From Reyranella humidisoli (GTDB taxonomy: Bacteria; Pseudomonadota; Alphaproteobacteria; Reyranellales; Reyranellaceae): a stretch of DNA of 64,000 nucleotides. Under the pieces are notes generated by a model, which was not told the origin of the DNA, ran no database searches, and worked only from the letters and a program-made list of their open reading frames with translations. How positions within the stretch are numbered: position 1 is the stretch's first letter; every line of letters starts with the position of its first letter. This document shows, in pieces, positions 34,660 through 43,179 of this stretch. The stretch lies in contig NZ_JAHOPB010000001.1 in NCBI RefSeq assembly GCF_019039055.1, positions 3,632,001-3,696,000 of the forward strand, read 5' to 3'. The position numbers and the translations under genes were made by a program.

Positions 34660-35706
34660 AGAAACGCGGTTACCCCGGTGCCTCTCCAGGCGGCCCTCCA
34701 GCTCGAGAGCCATGAGGACCTCCGCTACGAAGGCGGCGGACACTTGGCACCGGCGCACCAGTTCGTCAACCGCGGTGGGTACGGCACCCAGCTCCTGCAC
34801 GATCCGTGCGGCGCCCGCGTCATTCCCGATTTCCTTCGGCTTATCAGAGGCTTGGCGGACGCTGGACGGACGGCCGAGGGCGTTCAGAATATCATTGGCA
34901 TCCCGGACCAGAATCGCCCCATCTCGGATAAGGCCATTGGAACCGGCATAGCGCGGGTCCATCGGCGAGCCGGGCACGACAAACACCTCGCGCCCCTGTT
35001 CGGCGGCTCGCTGGGCCGTGATCAGGGAGCCGGAACGTTCGGCCGCCTCGATGACCACGATTCCGGCCGAAAGGCCACTGACGATGCGATTGCGGCGCGG
35101 GAAGGCGCGGGCAATGGGCGGGGCGCCCAACGACACCTCGCTCAGGATCAGCCCGCGGGCCGCGATTTCGGCCTGAAGGGCGGCGTGGTGGGGCGGATAG
35201 ACCTGATCGACGCCGCAGGCCAGGACGGCGATCGTCCCCGTCGCCAGAGCGGCTTCATGCGCGGCGGCATCGACCCCGCGCGCCAGACCCGAGGCTATCG
35301 CGAAGCCCGCCGCGCCCAGGGCCGACGCGAGATCGGCGGCGAAGCGGCGGCCGGCCAGCGAGGCCTCCCGCGCGCCGACGATGGCCAATGTCGGTCGGCC
35401 GAGCCAGGTGGGGTCGCCCACGGCGGAGAGGACCGGCGGGGCGTCGGGCAGGGCTGCCAGCGCCGACGGATAGAGGGTATCCCCGAACACGAGGAAGTGG
35501 CCGCCGGCAGCCGCGAGCGCATTCTCCTCGCGCTCGATCGAAGCCTCGGAAACCGTCGCGAGGGCAGTGCAGGCGGCGCGGGCCGATCCGTAATGGGCCA
35601 GCGCCTCGTGGAAGGTGACGGGCCCGATCCTGGCGCTGCGCGCAAGCCTCAGCCGGGCGCGGCGTTCCTCGGGTGCGAGATCCATCTCGGGAGAGCCATC
35701 GAACAT
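34651..35706 (-). CDS. dprA: DNA-processing protein DprA (Smf)
   Basis: DprA loads RecA on incoming single-stranded DNA during natural transformation. The 351-residue product has an N-terminal helical domain, then the Rossmann-like core (about 70-285) with LAIVGAREASLAGRRFA, IASGLARGVDAAAHEAAL, VLACGVDQVYPP, LILSEVSLGAPP and the FPRRNRIVSGLSAGIVV signature. A C-terminal winged-helix domain (about 290-351) ends GRLERHRGNRVSLI. The start at 35706 (MFDGSPEMDLAPEERR) is supported by an upstream AT-rich control region holding a DnaA box. It precedes topA as in related genomes. Confidence 0.95.
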   Translation of the reverse strand: MFDGSPEMDLAPEERRARLRLARSARIGPVTFHEALAHYGSARAACTALATVSEASIEREENALAAAGGHFLVFGDTLYPSALAALPDAPPVLSAVGDPTWLGRPTLAIVGAREASLAGRRFAADLASALGAAGFAIASGLARGVDAAAHEAALATGTIAVLACGVDQVYPPHHAALQAEIAARGLILSEVSLGAPPIARAFPRRNRIVSGLSAGIVVIEAAERSGSLITAQRAAEQGREVFVVPGSPMDPRYAGSNGLIRDGAILVRDANDILNALGRPSSVRQASDKPKEIGNDAGAARIVQELGAVPTAVDELVRRCQVSAAFVAEVLMALELEGRLERHRGNRVSLI

Positions 35707-35727
35707 GAGGAGAACATTAAGGTCGTG

Positions 35728-35736
35728 TTATCCACA
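35728..35736 (+). promoter_or_regulatory. Perfect DnaA box upstream of dprA
   Basis: TTATCCACA is the exact high-affinity DnaA-binding nonamer. It lies in the 56-base AT-rich gap between the dprA start (35706) and the MFS gene end (35763). A single box cannot make an origin, but could link dprA transcription to DnaA. Confidence 0.4.
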
Positions 35737-35762
35737 TGTAAAACAACTCAAAGTAGAAATAT

Positions 35763-36941
35763 CTATGAGCCGCGGCTGCGACGGCTGAGGAGGGCACCGC
35801 CCGCGCCCAGCAATGCCAGCAGAGCCGTCAGCGGACCGAAGCCCTCGAACCCCACCGAGCCGATCATCACCGCGCCGAGGGCAGCGGCGCCGATCCAGCC
35901 CACGCTCGCGGAGGTGCCGTTCAGGCCGAGCACAGTGCCCCGGACGTCTTCCGGAACTGAGGCGAGGGACGCCATGAACGAGGGCCGGCCGAGCGCGTTC
36001 AGCAGCACGTAGACGAACCCCACGGCCACGGAAACGGCCGGCCCGGGATGCCAGGTGAAGAGGACCAGCGCCGCGACGCCCGACAGAGCCATCGCGACCG
36101 CGAAGGTGAGGAGACGGTCGCGCAGCCGGTCGGCGAGCTGGCCGCCCGCTACCGTTCCGGCGATGTTGCCCAGGGCGAACACCGCCAGCGGAACGGCGAG
36201 TTCGATCAGGGTCATGTGATAGGTGACCTGCATAAAGGTCGCGAAGTAGACGACCGCGAGCCCGTAGCAGATGCGCTCCGCCACGCCGGTGCTCAGCAGG
36301 GCGAGCACCCGCGGCGAGAGGGCGGACCGCATGGAGGGACGTGCCCCGGCGCCCCGCATACGACCGGCACTTCCCCGGCCGACCGTGAGGAAAAGGCTCA
36401 GAATGGCGGCGATGGAGAGGCCCGCGACGCAGAGCAACCAGCCCCGCCAGCCGATGACCGAGCCGACGGCCGCCGCCATCGGCACGCCGACGACCAGTGT
36501 GAGCGATTGCCCGCTCATCACCCAGCCCAGCGCCCGCCCGCGCTGGCTGTCGGGCACATGGGCGGAGACTTCCGCGAAGACCACCCCGGTGAAGGCGCCG
36601 GCGCAGCCGCCGCCCACGGTCGCCCACACCGCGACCCAGAAGAAGGAGCCGGCCGCCGCCTGTGCCACCAGGGCCAGGGCGAGCGCAAACGGCGCGATCA
36701 GCAGGATCGGGCGGCGTCCGATCACATCGGACATCCAGCCGCCCAGGGCCGAGACGATGCCCCATGCCATCGCCGTCAGGGAAACCAGGTTGGCGACCAG
36801 CGGCATGCTGACGTCGAGATCTTGCGCCATCTCCAGCAGGAACGGCGCGCGGGTCGTGCCGCTCGAGGTCGCGGCGAACGACCCGAGGCAGGCCGCGCCG
36901 ATCAGCGCCCAGGGGAGGCTGCGAGAGGAGGAAGCGATCAT
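35763..36941 (-). CDS. MFS transporter
   Basis: This is a 392-residue inner-membrane carrier with about twelve hydrophobic segments and the MFS A-motif GGWMSDVIGRRPILL near residues 67-81. The second half has GGQLADRLRDRLL at about 275-287. The first helix begins at LPWALIGAACLGSFAATSSG. The substrate is unknown. It sits within the otherwise conserved plsY-dprA interval and ends 56 bases upstream of dprA on the same strand, so it looks like an insertion into a housekeeping block. It diverges from a solute-binding protein gene at 37029. Confidence 0.87.
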   Translation of the reverse strand: MIASSSRSLPWALIGAACLGSFAATSSGTTRAPFLLEMAQDLDVSMPLVANLVSLTAMAWGIVSALGGWMSDVIGRRPILLIAPFALALALVAQAAAGSFFWVAVWATVGGGCAGAFTGVVFAEVSAHVPDSQRGRALGWVMSGQSLTLVVGVPMAAAVGSVIGWRGWLLCVAGLSIAAILSLFLTVGRGSAGRMRGAGARPSMRSALSPRVLALLSTGVAERICYGLAVVYFATFMQVTYHMTLIELAVPLAVFALGNIAGTVAGGQLADRLRDRLLTFAVAMALSGVAALVLFTWHPGPAVSVAVGFVYVLLNALGRPSFMASLASVPEDVRGTVLGLNGTSASVGWIGAAALGAVMIGSVGFEGFGPLTALLALLGAGGALLSRRSRGS

Positions 36942-37028
36942 GCGCCGCTGCTATGACAGGAATGCCGGCAATCTGCATCGGCCCGGTGGTTATATGAGCC
37001 ATGACTTCAGGCGGCGAAGGAGCGAGCG

Positions 37029-38042
37029 ATGACGAGTTGGTGGGCGGCGATCGCCTGCGTGCTGGCCGCGACCACCGCGGCGGCGCAGGGCCGGACGCGC
37101 CTCGAGGTCTATTCGACGCTGGAGATCGAGAACCTCAACAACTTCAAGAAGAGCTTCGAAGCGGAGAACCCGGATATCGAGATCCAGTGGAATCGCGATT
37201 CGACGGGTATCGTCACGGCGAAGATTCTGGCCGAGCAGGGCCAGCAGCGTGGCGATGCAATCTGGGGACTGGCCGTCACCTCGATGCTGCTGCTTGAGAA
37301 GAAGGGGATGCTCGAACCCTATGCGCCGAAGAACCTCGCGGCGATCAAGCCGTCGTTCCGCGATCCCGCCAATCCTCCCGCTTGGGTCGGCATGGAGGCC
37401 TGGGTCGCGGCGGTCTGCTTCAACACGATCGAGGCGCTGAAACTCTCGCTGCCGAAGCCGCAATCCTGGTTCGACCTGCTCGACCCTCGCTTCAAGGGCA
37501 AGCTGACCATGCCGCATCCTGCCTCGTCGGGGACGGGCTACTTCCACGTCTCTTCGTGGATCCAGATGTTCGGCGAGGCCAAGGCATGGGAATTCATGGA
37601 CAGGCTCCACGACAACATCGCCGTCTATGAGCATTCGGGCACGCGACCCTGCCGCCAGGCCGCTTCCGGTGAATTCCCGGTCGGCATTTCCTATGAGTTG
37701 GCGGCGGCGAGTGCGCGCCAGAAGGGCGCGCCGATCGAAGGCCTGATGATGAAGGAGGGCGGCGGCTGGGACATGGATGCGGCCGCCATCCTGCGCGGCA
37801 CGAAGAAGCCGGAAGCCGTGCGTCGCCTCATGGACTTCGCGGCGAGCCGCAAGGCAAACGAGCTCTACGCTTCGTTCGTGAGCCAGGTTGCCATCGAAGG
37901 CGTCACCGGGAACATCCCGGACTATCCCGCAGGTGTCGCCGCCTCGATGATCAAGAACGACTTCGCCTGGGCGTCCGAAAATCGCGCGCGCATCCTCGCG
38001 GAATGGGCCAGGCGCTTCGACGGCAAGGCCGCGAAGAAGTAA
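37029..38042 (+). CDS. ABC transporter substrate-binding protein (iron/aminoethylphosphonate-like)
   Basis: This is a 337-residue periplasmic binding protein with a Sec signal peptide (MTSWWAAIACVLAATTAAAQG). The mature part starts RLEVYSTLEIENLNNFKKSF. Blocks such as IEIQWNRDSTGIVTAKI, AVCFNTIEALKL and YEHSGTRPCRQAASGE match the extracellular solute-binding family that includes Fe(III) and 2-aminoethylphosphonate carriers. No permease or ATPase gene is next to it, so the ligand is undetermined. The gene lies opposite to its neighbours, and its stop abuts the plsY stop with no gap. Confidence 0.86.
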   Translation: MTSWWAAIACVLAATTAAAQGRTRLEVYSTLEIENLNNFKKSFEAENPDIEIQWNRDSTGIVTAKILAEQGQQRGDAIWGLAVTSMLLLEKKGMLEPYAPKNLAAIKPSFRDPANPPAWVGMEAWVAAVCFNTIEALKLSLPKPQSWFDLLDPRFKGKLTMPHPASSGTGYFHVSSWIQMFGEAKAWEFMDRLHDNIAVYEHSGTRPCRQAASGEFPVGISYELAAASARQKGAPIEGLMMKEGGGWDMDAAAILRGTKKPEAVRRLMDFAASRKANELYASFVSQVAIEGVTGNIPDYPAGVAASMIKNDFAWASENRARILAEWARRFDGKAAKK

Positions 38043-38651
38043 TCAGGCAGCCTGCTTCTTGCCGCCGCCGATCTTCGACTCCGTGCCGTTGAGCAGGCGC
38101 GCGATGTTCTCATGGTGGCGCACCCAGACGAGCGGCACGAGAAGCGTGAGCAACATCGCGGCGCGCGGATCGGTCAGGAACCAGGCCGCGACCGCGGCGA
38201 CCACGACACTGAGCAGGGCGGCCAGTGACGAGTAGCGGAAGGCGGCGGCGATCGCCAGCCAGGCGCCGCAGGCGATGGCGCCGACCGGCCACGACAGGCC
38301 CCACATGATGCCGAGCGTCGTCGCCACGCCTTTGCCGCCCTTGAAGCCCAGCCACACCGGGAACATGTGGCCCAGCACCGCGCCGGCGGCCGCGCCGACG
38401 GCGGCAATCTGGCCGACCTGGTCGGCGATGAGCACCGCCACGACACCCTTCAGGGCGTCGAGCAGCAGCGTGGCGGCTGCAAGTCCCTTGCGGCCGGTAC
38501 GCAGCACGTTGGTGGCGCCGATGTTGCCCGAGCCGACCTTGCGGATATCGCCGAGACCGGCGCCGCGCGTCAGCAGCAGGCCGAAGGGGATCGAGCCCAT
38601 GAGGTAGCCCATCAGGAATGGGCCGGCCATCAGGATCAGGGTCGACAGCAT
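38043..38651 (-). CDS. plsY: Glycerol-3-phosphate acyltransferase PlsY
   Basis: PlsY transfers acyl from acyl-phosphate to glycerol-3-phosphate, making lysophosphatidate for phospholipids in the inner membrane. The 202-residue protein has about five membrane segments and the three conserved loops: GSGNIGATNVLRTGR (about 42-56), GHMFPVWLGFKGGKGVAT (about 94-111) and RHHENIARL (about 178-186). Start MLSTLILMAGPFLMGY. In related genomes it lies directly beside dprA; here two genes intervene. It follows a Pro-rich secreted protein gene by nine bases on the same strand. Confidence 0.96.
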   Translation of the reverse strand: MLSTLILMAGPFLMGYLMGSIPFGLLLTRGAGLGDIRKVGSGNIGATNVLRTGRKGLAAATLLLDALKGVVAVLIADQVGQIAAVGAAAGAVLGHMFPVWLGFKGGKGVATTLGIMWGLSWPVGAIACGAWLAIAAAFRYSSLAALLSVVVAAVAAWFLTDPRAAMLLTLLVPLVWVRHHENIARLLNGTESKIGGGKKQAA

Positions 38652-38660
38652 GGTCGCGGC

Positions 38661-39452
38661 CTACGGGCTCAACAGCCTGCAGTTGGTCGAATCGACATAG
38701 GCGGTGGTCGGCGGTCCGATCAGCTCGGTCGTGATCTGTTCACCGGGCTGGATCGAGACGGGACCGTAGTAGGCGTCTTCCAGCGCCCGGCTGCCATTCA
38801 TGAAGGTGCAGACGGCCTGTGTGTCCATGGCGCGCTGGGTGTTGGACTTCAGCACGATCGTGACCTGCCAGTAGCGCGAGGGGCCATAGGTCAGGTTGTT
38901 GGCGCCGATCGTGACCAACGGCTGCGGCGTGGAGAAGGTCGGCACCGGCCGCGGACCGCTGCGGCGCGCCTGCGGCTGCGGCTTGGGACCGATCGCCTCG
39001 GGCGGCCGGTAGGTCGATCTGCTCGGATCGAAGGCGGCGTTGGGGTCGTAGGGCTGGGCCGCGGGCGCACCGAGCGGCTGCGGCGCGCCGCCCAGGGTCG
39101 CCGTGCCGCCGCCGGGGACGCCAAGCGGCTGCGGGGCGAGCGGCGCGGCGCTGATCGAGGAGCCGGTGCTCGGCACGGGCGATAGCGGCGGCGTCGGCGT
39201 CGCCTGCAGGGGCGTGGGCGTGGGCGTGGGCGCGGGAGACGTTGCCGCCGGGGCCTGCACGCCGCCGACCTGCGTCTGCAGCCGGTCGTAGCAGGACAGA
39301 CGCGCCTGGGTTTCCGTGATCTCGGCGCAGATCTGGATGTGCCGCGTCAGCGCGTCGAGAAGATCCTCACGCGAGCCGCCGCGCTGCTGCGCGTTGGCCG
39401 TGCCGGCGAGTGCGACAGTCGCGACGCCGAGAAGAAATGAGTGCCGGAGCAT
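38661..39452 (-). CDS. Hypothetical exported Pro-rich protein
   Basis: This is a 263-residue secreted protein that I do not recognise as a named family. The signal peptide MLRHSFLLGVATVALAGTANAQ is followed by a short conserved segment, HIQICAEITETQARLSCYDRL (quoted in part; two Cys about 46 and 57), a motif seen in various periplasmic proteins. A long Pro/Thr/Ala-rich linker (about 70-165) contains repeats of PTPTP and PQPLG. The C-terminal domain (about 175-263) is predicted beta-rich, with a Cys pair. The start at 39452 was chosen for the signal peptide; 39485 is possible. It lies between pyrC and plsY. Confidence 0.75.
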   Translation of the reverse strand: MLRHSFLLGVATVALAGTANAQQRGGSREDLLDALTRHIQICAEITETQARLSCYDRLQTQVGGVQAPAATSPAPTPTPTPLQATPTPPLSPVPSTGSSISAAPLAPQPLGVPGGGTATLGGAPQPLGAPAAQPYDPNAAFDPSRSTYRPPEAIGPKPQPQARRSGPRPVPTFSTPQPLVTIGANNLTYGPSRYWQVTIVLKSNTQRAMDTQAVCTFMNGSRALEDAYYGPVSIQPGEQITTELIGPPTTAYVDSTNCRLLSP

Positions 39453-39516
39453 CTGCGGTTCCCCGTTGAAAGACAGAACGACCATATCAGACCAAATGGC
39501 CGTTTGAAGGCGTCGG

Positions 39517-40866
39517 TCAGGCAGCGGCGGCAGTCGCCGCGAAGCTGTCGTCGCGATAGATCGTCCGGCCACCCACGATCGTGGCCATCACCCGGCCCTG
39601 CACGGGGCGCTCGTCGAAGGGTGTGTTCTTGGTCTTGCTCCAGAGGCCGGTGCGGTCGATCTTCCAGGCATAGTCGGCGTCGAACAGGACGAGATCGGCC
39701 GGCGCGCCCTTGGCGAGCTTGCCGCCGGGCAAACCGAACAAGGACGCGGGCGTCGCCGACAGGAGCTGGAAGAGGCGCGGCAGGGTGAGATGCCCGCCAT
39801 GCACCAGTTCCAGCGAGATCGGCAGCAGGGTCTCGAGCCCGATGCCGCCGGGCTCGGCCTGGGCAAAGGGCACGCGCTTGCTGTCCTGGTCCTGCGGCCT
39901 GTGGTCGGAGACGATGGCGTCGATCGTGCCGTCCTTGAGACCTTCGACGATGGCCAGTCGATCCTTCTCGGCGCGCAGCGGCGGCACGAGCTTGCAGAAG
40001 GTGCGGTAGTCGCCGACCGCGAGGTCGTTCAGCGCGAAGTAGGGCGCTGCGGTATCGCAGGTGATCCTGAGTCCGCGCGCCTTGGCGGCGCCAATCACCT
40101 CGACCGACTCCGCCGTCGAGATCTTCGTGAGGTGCATGCGGCCGCCGGTCATTTCGGCGAGCCTGATGTCGCGCTCGACCATCATCACCTCGGCGAGCGG
40201 CGGACTGCCGGACAGGCCAAGCCGCGTCGCCATCTCGCCGCTCGTCATGGTGCCGCCGGAGAGATTGGGCTCCTGCGGCAGGTGGACGATGAGCGCATCG
40301 AACGTCTTGGCGTAATAGAGCGCACGACGCATGACCTGGGCGTTGCCCACGGCATGATCGGCATCGGTGAAAGCCACGGCTCCAGCCTCCGACAAGAGGC
40401 CGATCTCGGCCAGTTCCTTGCCTTCCAGACCCACGGTCAGCGCGCCATACGCATACATGTTCGCCAGCTTTACCTGGCGGGCGCGGCGGGCGACGAATTC
40501 GATAAGCGAAGCGTCGTCGAACGGCGGCTCGGTGTCGGGCAGCAGCACCATCGAGGTGATGCCGCCGACCGCCGCGGCGGCGCCGGCGCTTTCCAGCGTC
40601 TCCTTGTGCTCCTCGCCGGGCTCGCCGGTATGGACGCGCGTGTCGACGAGGCCGGGCGCGAGATAGAGGCCACGGCAATCGACCGACCGGATGCCGTAGG
40701 GTGCACCCGACGCGAAGAGGTTGGGGCCGAAGTCCGCGATCTTGCCGTCGCTGATCAGGATGGCGCCGACATACTCGGTGTTTCCGGTCGGATCGATGAT
40801 CCGGGCGTTGATGTACGCGGTCGAGCCGGCGTGTGGCGGCGCGGTCTTGTCGATCTTCCCGCTCAC
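39517..40866 (-). CDS. pyrC: Dihydroorotase-like protein (PyrC, possibly non-catalytic)
   Basis: This 449-residue amidohydrolase-fold protein belongs to the class I dihydroorotase group of pyrimidine synthesis. Active enzymes start the barrel with a HxH metal pair; here the strand reads [19 protein letters not shown], so the first His is Arg77 and only His79 remains. Later, [15 protein letters not shown] has Lys where the second barrel His normally stands, while SDHRPQD keeps the late Asp/His segment. These changes resemble pseudo-dihydroorotases that only support aspartate transcarbamoylase. It overlaps the pyrB stop by four bases (ATGA), strongly suggesting a PyrB-PyrC complex. An active enzyme could be elsewhere. 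Confidence 0.86.
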   Translation of the reverse strand: MSGKIDKTAPPHAGSTAYINARIIDPTGNTEYVGAILISDGKIADFGPNLFASGAPYGIRSVDCRGLYLAPGLVDTRVHTGEPGEEHKETLESAGAAAAVGGITSMVLLPDTEPPFDDASLIEFVARRARQVKLANMYAYGALTVGLEGKELAEIGLLSEAGAVAFTDADHAVGNAQVMRRALYYAKTFDALIVHLPQEPNLSGGTMTSGEMATRLGLSGSPPLAEVMMVERDIRLAEMTGGRMHLTKISTAESVEVIGAAKARGLRITCDTAAPYFALNDLAVGDYRTFCKLVPPLRAEKDRLAIVEGLKDGTIDAIVSDHRPQDQDSKRVPFAQAEPGGIGLETLLPISLELVHGGHLTLPRLFQLLSATPASLFGLPGGKLAKGAPADLVLFDADYAWKIDRTGLWSKTKNTPFDERPVQGRVMATIVGGRTIYRDDSFAATAAAA

Positions 40867-41828
40867 GTCTCGGCTCCGAACTGGTTGCGGTTGCCGCCGA
40901 TCAGGGCATCGAGGCAGGCCATGCGGACGGTGACGCCCATCTCGACCTGCTCGTGGATAACGCTCCGGTCGAGGTCGTCGGCGACTTCCGAGTCGATCTC
41001 GACGCCGCGATTCATGGGGCCGGGATGCATGATCAGGGCATCGGGCTTGGCGTACTGCAGCTTGACCCGGTCGAGGCCGAAGAAATGGAAGTACTCGCTG
41101 ATCGAGGGAACGAACGAGCCCTGCATCCGCTCGGTCTGCAGCCGCAGCATCATGACGATGTCGACGTCCTTAAGGCCGGTCTTCATGCTGTAGTGCACCT
41201 CGACGCCCATTTTGTGGACGTCGGTCGGCATCAGGGTCGGCGGGCCGACCACGCGCACGCGGGCGCCCATGATCTGCAGCAGGTGGATGTTCGAGCGCGC
41301 GACGCGGCTGTGCATGATGTCGCCGCAGATCGCCACGAGGAGGCCTTCGAGACTGCCGCGTCGTCGCCGGATGGTGACCGCGTCGAGCAACGCCTGCGTC
41401 GGGTGCTCGTGCTGGCCGTCGCCCGCATTGATGACGGCGCAGTTGACCTTCTGCGCCAGGAGATTGACGGCGCCGGACTCGTGATGGCGCACGACGATCG
41501 CGTCGGGGCGCATGGCGTTCAGCGTCATCGCCGTGTCGAGCAGCGTCTCGCCCTTGCGCACCGAGGAAGTCGCGACATCCATGTTGATGACGTCGGCCCC
41601 CAGCCGCTTGGCCGCGACCTCGAAACTGGTGCGCGTGCGCGTCGAGTTCTCGAAGAACAGGTTGATGATTGTACGACCGGCCAGCATGTCCCGCCGTTTG
41701 GCGACGGACCTGTTCTGGTCGATGTAGGTTTCAGATAGGTCGAGCAAGCCCGAAATTGTTTCGGGCGAAAGACCTTCGATGCCGAGAAGATGGGGCAACC
41801 TCGGCACGCCCACGCGATTACTTGTCAC
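40863..41828 (-). CDS. pyrB: Aspartate carbamoyltransferase catalytic subunit
   Basis: PyrB condenses carbamoyl phosphate with aspartate in pyrimidine synthesis. The 321-residue product carries the carbamoyl-phosphate motif [17 protein letters not shown] (about 57-73), [16 protein letters not shown] (the HPTQ loop) and the late [18 protein letters not shown] segment. The start is a GTG at 41828 ([16 protein letters not shown]). No regulatory pyrI is adjacent; coupling with the PyrC-like gene fits the dodecameric PyrB/PyrC' type. The upstream 62-base gap leads to the citrate synthase-like gene. Confidence 0.96.
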   Translation of the reverse strand: MTSNRVGVPRLPHLLGIEGLSPETISGLLDLSETYIDQNRSVAKRRDMLAGRTIINLFFENSTRTRTSFEVAAKRLGADVINMDVATSSVRKGETLLDTAMTLNAMRPDAIVVRHHESGAVNLLAQKVNCAVINAGDGQHEHPTQALLDAVTIRRRRGSLEGLLVAICGDIMHSRVARSNIHLLQIMGARVRVVGPPTLMPTDVHKMGVEVHYSMKTGLKDVDIVMMLRLQTERMQGSFVPSISEYFHFFGLDRVKLQYAKPDALIMHPGPMNRGVEIDSEVADDLDRSVIHEQVEMGVTVRMACLDALIGGNRNQFGAET

Positions 41829-41890
41829 TAAAGCGCGACGTTAAGCACGCGTATGCCGCGCTCGCAAGGAAGCGTTTTGGTGGATAACCG

Positions 41891-43096
41891 TCAGGCGCCC
41901 GGACGCGGCCCGGTATAGCGGGCGCGCGGTCTGATCAGCGCACCGTGTGCAGCCTGCTCGATGGCATGCGCGATCCATCCGACGGTGCGCCCGAGCAGGA
42001 AGAGAGCCAGCGCCGAATCCTTTGGCAGGCCGAGCACGCGCTCCAGGGTGACGGTCGCGAAATCGACATTGGGCTTGCGGTCGATCTGCTGCTCCACCGC
42101 GGCCGCCACGCGCTCCGCGAAGGCGAGTTCGGCGGCGCCGGGCACGAGTTCGCGCATCATGGCGAACAGCGCAACCGCCCGGACGTCGCCATCGGGGTAG
42201 AGCTGGTGGCCGAAGCCCGGAATGTAGATGCGCTCGCGCACCCGGCGGGCGAGATCGGCGTCGATGTCGGTCACCTGCCTGAGGTCGGCGAGGAGGCTCG
42301 CGACGCGTCGCGTCAGTCCGCCGTGCCGCGGGCCGTTGATCGCCACCAGACCGGCCATCGTCGAGGCGTAGAGGTTGGCGCCGGTCGAGGCGACGACGCG
42401 GGCAGCGAAGGCCGAGGCGTTGAATTCGTGGTCGGCCGAAAGGACGAGCGCGGCGCGGATGAGCGTCGCCTGTTCCGGAGGCACGTTCCAGGCGGTGGCG
42501 ACCTGTTCATGGATCGGGCGATCGGAGAGGGGTTGGCCGGTCACGGCGGCTGCCAGCAGACGCAGGATGCGTGCGCCGGTTTCGAGCATTGCGGTGCGAT
42601 CCTCGACCCAGCTTGGATGATCCCAGCGCGCCGCGGCCGGCAGGAGAACGAGGCAGGCATCGACCGGGGGCAGGGCGGATGCCGCTTGCCAGGCGCTGCG
42701 CAGCGCGGCTGACAGGGGCGGCAGGTTGCGTGCGGCGAACGGGCGGTCGTCGCAATCCCACAGGAGCTGAGCGACCTGTTCGAGGGAGCTGTTGCGGGCG
42801 AGCCGCGTCGCTTCCTGGCCACGATAGAAGAGGCGGCCGTTCTCGATCAGCGTCAGCGAAGATTCCAGGACCGGCGTGCCGAAGTCGAGCGCGTTGGCGG
42901 CGATCGACTCGGCCTTGCGGCCGACGTCCCGCCGCCGCTTCAGCCGGGCGACGTCGTCGGCGCGGTAGCGCCGCTCCCGCTGCCCGTCCGTGCCTTCGGA
43001 GCGCAGGAGTCCCCGGCTCACATAAGCGTACAGCGTGGCGGCCGAAACGCCGAGGCGTCGCGCCGCTTCCTTCGAACTCAGCCAGTCGGTAGCCAT
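41891..43096 (-). CDS. Citrate synthase family protein with N-terminal MerR-like DNA-binding domain
   Basis: This is a 401-residue fusion. Residues 1-65 form a MerR/excisionase-type helix-turn-helix (SKEAARRLGVSAATLYAYV, then a basic RERRYRADDVARLKRRRD). The rest is a citrate synthase fold. The catalytic residues appear kept: His in NGPRHGGL, His in IPGFGHQLYPDGD, and Asp in NVDFATVTLERV. Family members with this architecture could sense metabolites and regulate DNA, or be enzymes. It diverges from a second citrate synthase gene, with a perfect palindrome in the 83-base gap, so I infer it may regulate both. Its 3' end precedes pyrB. Confidence 0.88.
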   Translation of the reverse strand: MATDWLSSKEAARRLGVSAATLYAYVSRGLLRSEGTDGQRERRYRADDVARLKRRRDVGRKAESIAANALDFGTPVLESSLTLIENGRLFYRGQEATRLARNSSLEQVAQLLWDCDDRPFAARNLPPLSAALRSAWQAASALPPVDACLVLLPAAARWDHPSWVEDRTAMLETGARILRLLAAAVTGQPLSDRPIHEQVATAWNVPPEQATLIRAALVLSADHEFNASAFAARVVASTGANLYASTMAGLVAINGPRHGGLTRRVASLLADLRQVTDIDADLARRVRERIYIPGFGHQLYPDGDVRAVALFAMMRELVPGAAELAFAERVAAAVEQQIDRKPNVDFATVTLERVLGLPKDSALALFLLGRTVGWIAHAIEQAAHGALIRPRARYTGPRPGA

Positions 43097-43117
43097 TTCT
43101 TATTATGGATTAATTCA

Positions 43118-43129
43118 GTCAATATTGAC
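43118..43129. promoter_or_regulatory. Perfect 12-bp palindrome between divergent citrate synthase genes
   Basis: GTCAATATTGAC reads the same on both strands and is central in the AT-rich gap (43097-43179) between the two divergent genes. The fusion gene next to it encodes a helix-turn-helix domain. The position suits an operator for both promoters. Confidence 0.5.
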
Positions 43130-43179
43130 AATACATAGGCTGAACCGAATGTTGAGACCGCAACACAAGGGGATTTTCG

